The notes below the pieces were generated by a model. It had not been told where the DNA came from. It saw only the letters and a list, made by a program, of their open reading frames with translations, and searched no databases. A stretch of DNA of 9,920 nt from Minisyncoccota bacterium. Lineage in GTDB: Bacteria; Patescibacteriota; Minisyncoccia; UBA6257; JAKLIH01. The stretch lies in contig JAQVPP010000018.1 of assembly GCA_028702045.1 (NCBI GenBank), positions 1 through 9,920 of the forward strand, given 5' to 3'. Position numbers and translations under genes: made by a program. Positions 8,249 to 9,920 of the stretch are shown one piece after another (the stretch's first letter is position 1; every line of letters begins with the position of its first letter).

Positions 8249-8294
8249 ATTTTATTTATTTTACACACCTCCCTCTAAAAGATACCCTCGAACA

Positions 8295-8369
8295 ATGCCA
8301 AATTTTAACAAATTTGGCATAAATTTAAAATCAAAGATTTTAAATTTCCGGAATTTATGATAAATTCCG
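8295..8369. repeat. Three contiguous perfect hairpins between the DGR target and avd
   Basis: Hairpin 1: ATGCCAAATTT (8295-8305) with AAATTTGGCAT (8310-8320), loop TAAC. Hairpin 2: AAATTTAAAATC (8321-8332) with GATTTTAAATTT (8336-8347), loop AAA. Hairpin 3: CGGAATTTA (8349-8357) with TAAATTCCG (8361-8369), loop TGA. Stems are 11, 12 and 9 bases and follow one another with 0 and 1 base between. There is no poly-T on the minus strand, so ordinary termination is not obvious. They may process the mRNA between target and avd, or form cruciform DNA near the VR. Confidence 0.7.
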
Positions 8370-8535
8370 ATCCTACTTATTCAGGTTCTTTTTTATTTTT
8401 CTTTTTTCTTTCTTAAATTATTAATACTTTGTTACGTAGATTTTTAGATATGCTTTTTATATCTGTGGTTTCTTTATTCTTTACCTACAACAGTATACTT
8501 AAGGAGTAAATTTGTTTTTGTTTATTAGATGGGAA
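8370..8535. other. Non-coding stretch directly downstream of the VR
   Basis: AT-rich region between the target stop codon and the triple hairpin. I looked for the short GC-rich stem-loop that follows the VR in Bordetella phage and did not find one within 60 bases. Only a weak six-base pairing (AGATAT with ATATCT) is present near 8450. Confidence 0.4.
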
Positions 8536-8650
8536 TTACTCAGCGCACCGCCCCCCAAAGTACCAACTCGAATACGCAGGGTAATTGTTCAAGTGCGACA
8601 TCGCGAGACCAGCATACGACCCATCGGACCAGCCCCCACCACGAAGCAAC
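8536..8650 (-). repeat. DGR variable repeat (VR) at the 3' end of the target gene
   Basis: The recipient copy of the TR forms the last 37 sense codons and stop of the surface gene. Codons that are Asn in the TR have become Gly, Ser, Asp, Tyr, His, Tyr, Ser and Tyr; a template Ile is Phe. Invariant residues of the scaffold (RGG.W, AGLAMS, NNYPA, GGRCAE) are unchanged. The 3' end on the coding strand (plus coordinates 8536 to about 8558) carries the non-adenine differences from the TR and is GC-rich, matching an IMH, the initiation site for retrohoming. Confidence 0.95.
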
Positions 8651-9920
8651 ATTTTGGAACCGTATGGCCTGATGTAATATCTATCATTATTGTAATTATT
8701 ATCTTCTACTCTTTTAGGGATAACCATGTATTGAAGATCTTCTTCTGATCTTATGTCTGAGTCTATATATGAGTAGTAATAAAAGTCACCTGTGTCACCA
8801 TAAGTTATGTTTTGTGGAAAACTTACTATTACATCATCAACTGTTGGTGCTCTATCATCTCCATAGTATGTTTTACCTGCAGGTGCTGTTTTGGTACAAC
8901 CTGAAAAGGTTAAGGTGTCTGTGTTGTATGAAATACATTTAAACATAGTACCTGTATAGTTACTTGATGTATCTAGTACTATGGGACCACTACTAAACCA
9001 ATAATATCCATCACCATAGGTTGATCCATCGCCATATCTGAATTGATCTATATCACCTATAGGGTTTTCTATTGTAATAGTATAGGTACCACTACCTGTA
9101 ACATTACTTATTCATGCAGCAGCTCCTCCATTTGAATCATTTCCATCATCACCTGCAATAAGATTCTCTACAGCTGTTTCACCTAAAGCACTAAGCATAG
9201 CTCCATTAGCAGGAACTAATACATATACTATATCTCCTGAGTCATACTTGCCATCTTTGTTTTGATCTAGTTTTCATCATAGTCCATTAGTTAAGTAACC
9301 ATATGTACCTGACATATCAGTAAACTCATATACATTACCATTTAAGTCATATATACCATCTTCTTGATGATTATGTGATCAAGCTAAGGGACCAGTACCT
9401 GTTTGGCATCTAGGTTCACCAGTACAACCACCACAATTTCAATTATATGATGATTCTACAGCACTGCATGTTTGAGTACCAGATGTTTCAGTATCCCTAT
9501 CTCCTGTTTTGTCAAGCCCAGCATTTCCACATGTTGCATTACATGCCGTATAATTATTCCCTCCTGGTACAGTACCATTATCATAACTTCAAAGTGCTAT
9601 CATACCTCACTCTTCCATAGTAATAAGATGCTTACCTACTTCTTCACATTTTTGTTTAGCAAGTTGTAGAGTTAAGTTTCCACAATCATCCCCATATGTT
9701 CAAGGTTTCTCTCCTTGCTTACTCTGAGCTTTACAGCTTGAGTCTGCACTCATCTCATATTTATCAACCATAATAAGATTACCATCTCATTCAACAGGAT
9801 ACATGTCTTGTGTAGGCATAGGTGTATACTTCCTTATAGCAGTACCTTTTTCATATGTATATGGAGAATATCCACCATCATTAATACCTGCACTGCTTTG
9901 ATCTGATAGTGTAGCACGAA
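8536..9920 (-). CDS. DGR target: FGE-like C-type lectin surface protein (5' end off window)
   Basis: The C-terminal 460 residues of a probably secreted or surface-anchored protein with the formylglycine-generating-enzyme/C-type lectin fold used by many DGR targets. Family marks: 'NLIMVDKYEMS' near the start; 'AKQKCEEVGKHLITMEE-W-GMIALW' as in FGE 'A...C..LG..LLTEAEW'; 'DGIYDLNGNVYEFTD' as in FGE 'GIYDLSGNVWEW'; and the terminal VR ending GGRCAE. Nine TGA codons are read as Trp (9789, 9702, 9609, 9591, 9441, 9381, 9279, 9276 and 9114, first base on the minus strand). At 9609 the Trp is the highly conserved one of the EW motif. It contains twelve Cys, suggesting disulfides outside the cell. The repeated Asp/Asn/Gly motifs (DQNKDGKYDDG) may bind calcium. 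The N-terminus, with any signal or anchor, is not in the window. Probably used in adhesion with a ligand face varied by the DGR. Confidence 0.88.

Noticed and set aside
7780..8748. Plus-strand open frames at 7780-8025 and 8512-8748
   Set aside because: They are antisense to the TR/avd and VR regions and are shadows of those genes.
1106..9789. Genetic code 25 (UGA as glycine), as in Gracilibacteria and Absconditabacteria
   Set aside because: Glycine fits poorly at the ATPase, Avd and FGE Trp positions, and conserved glycines are all GGN.

Overview
The window is AT-rich bacterial DNA in which TGA is read through in every long gene, while genes end on TAA or TAG. I count 24 in-frame TGA codons. 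Many fall exactly where a family has a conserved tryptophan: after the Walker B motif and at the C-terminus of the AAA ATPase, in the Avd C-terminal Gly-Trp, in the FGE/C-lectin fold of the surface protein, and before the Cys cluster of the nuclease. Glycine is written GGN throughout. UGA is therefore most likely tryptophan, not the glycine known from Gracilibacteria and Absconditabacteria. The organism is not identified. The gene content (small Mfd, Obg, a diversity-generating retroelement with an FGE-like surface target) would suit a reduced, possibly Patescibacteria-like bacterium, but a mollicute-like lineage or another recoded group cannot be excluded.

Layout. 1-2559, minus strand: a secreted HExxH metallopeptidase whose stop overlaps the start of a shortened mfd that runs off the left edge. 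2560-2841: a terminator, a REP-like palindromic element and an IS30-like terminal sequence. 2842-4086, minus strand: an AAA/DUF4143-type ATPase with an inverted-repeat operator candidate upstream; a second IS30-like end lies beyond it at 4316-4352. 4398-6541, plus strand: a two-gene unit of a PD-(D/E)XK nuclease with a four-Cys cluster and the GTPase Obg. 6528-6555: a bidirectional terminator shared with the next unit. 6538-9920, minus strand: a complete diversity-generating retroelement (DGR).

The DGR has the classic order target gene with 3' variable repeat (VR), avd, template repeat (TR), reverse transcriptase (RT). TR and VR are both 115 bp with 17 mismatches, 12 of them at template adenines, which is the hallmark of adenine-directed mutagenic retrohoming. 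The RT has YMDD and the DGR-type LGNLTSQ motif. The RT-Avd complex would copy the TR RNA with errors at A and install the copy in the end of the surface-protein gene, diversifying the ligand face of its C-type lectin fold. Three contiguous perfect hairpins lie between target and avd, and one lies just before the TR.

No rRNA, tRNA or CRISPR array was recognised.
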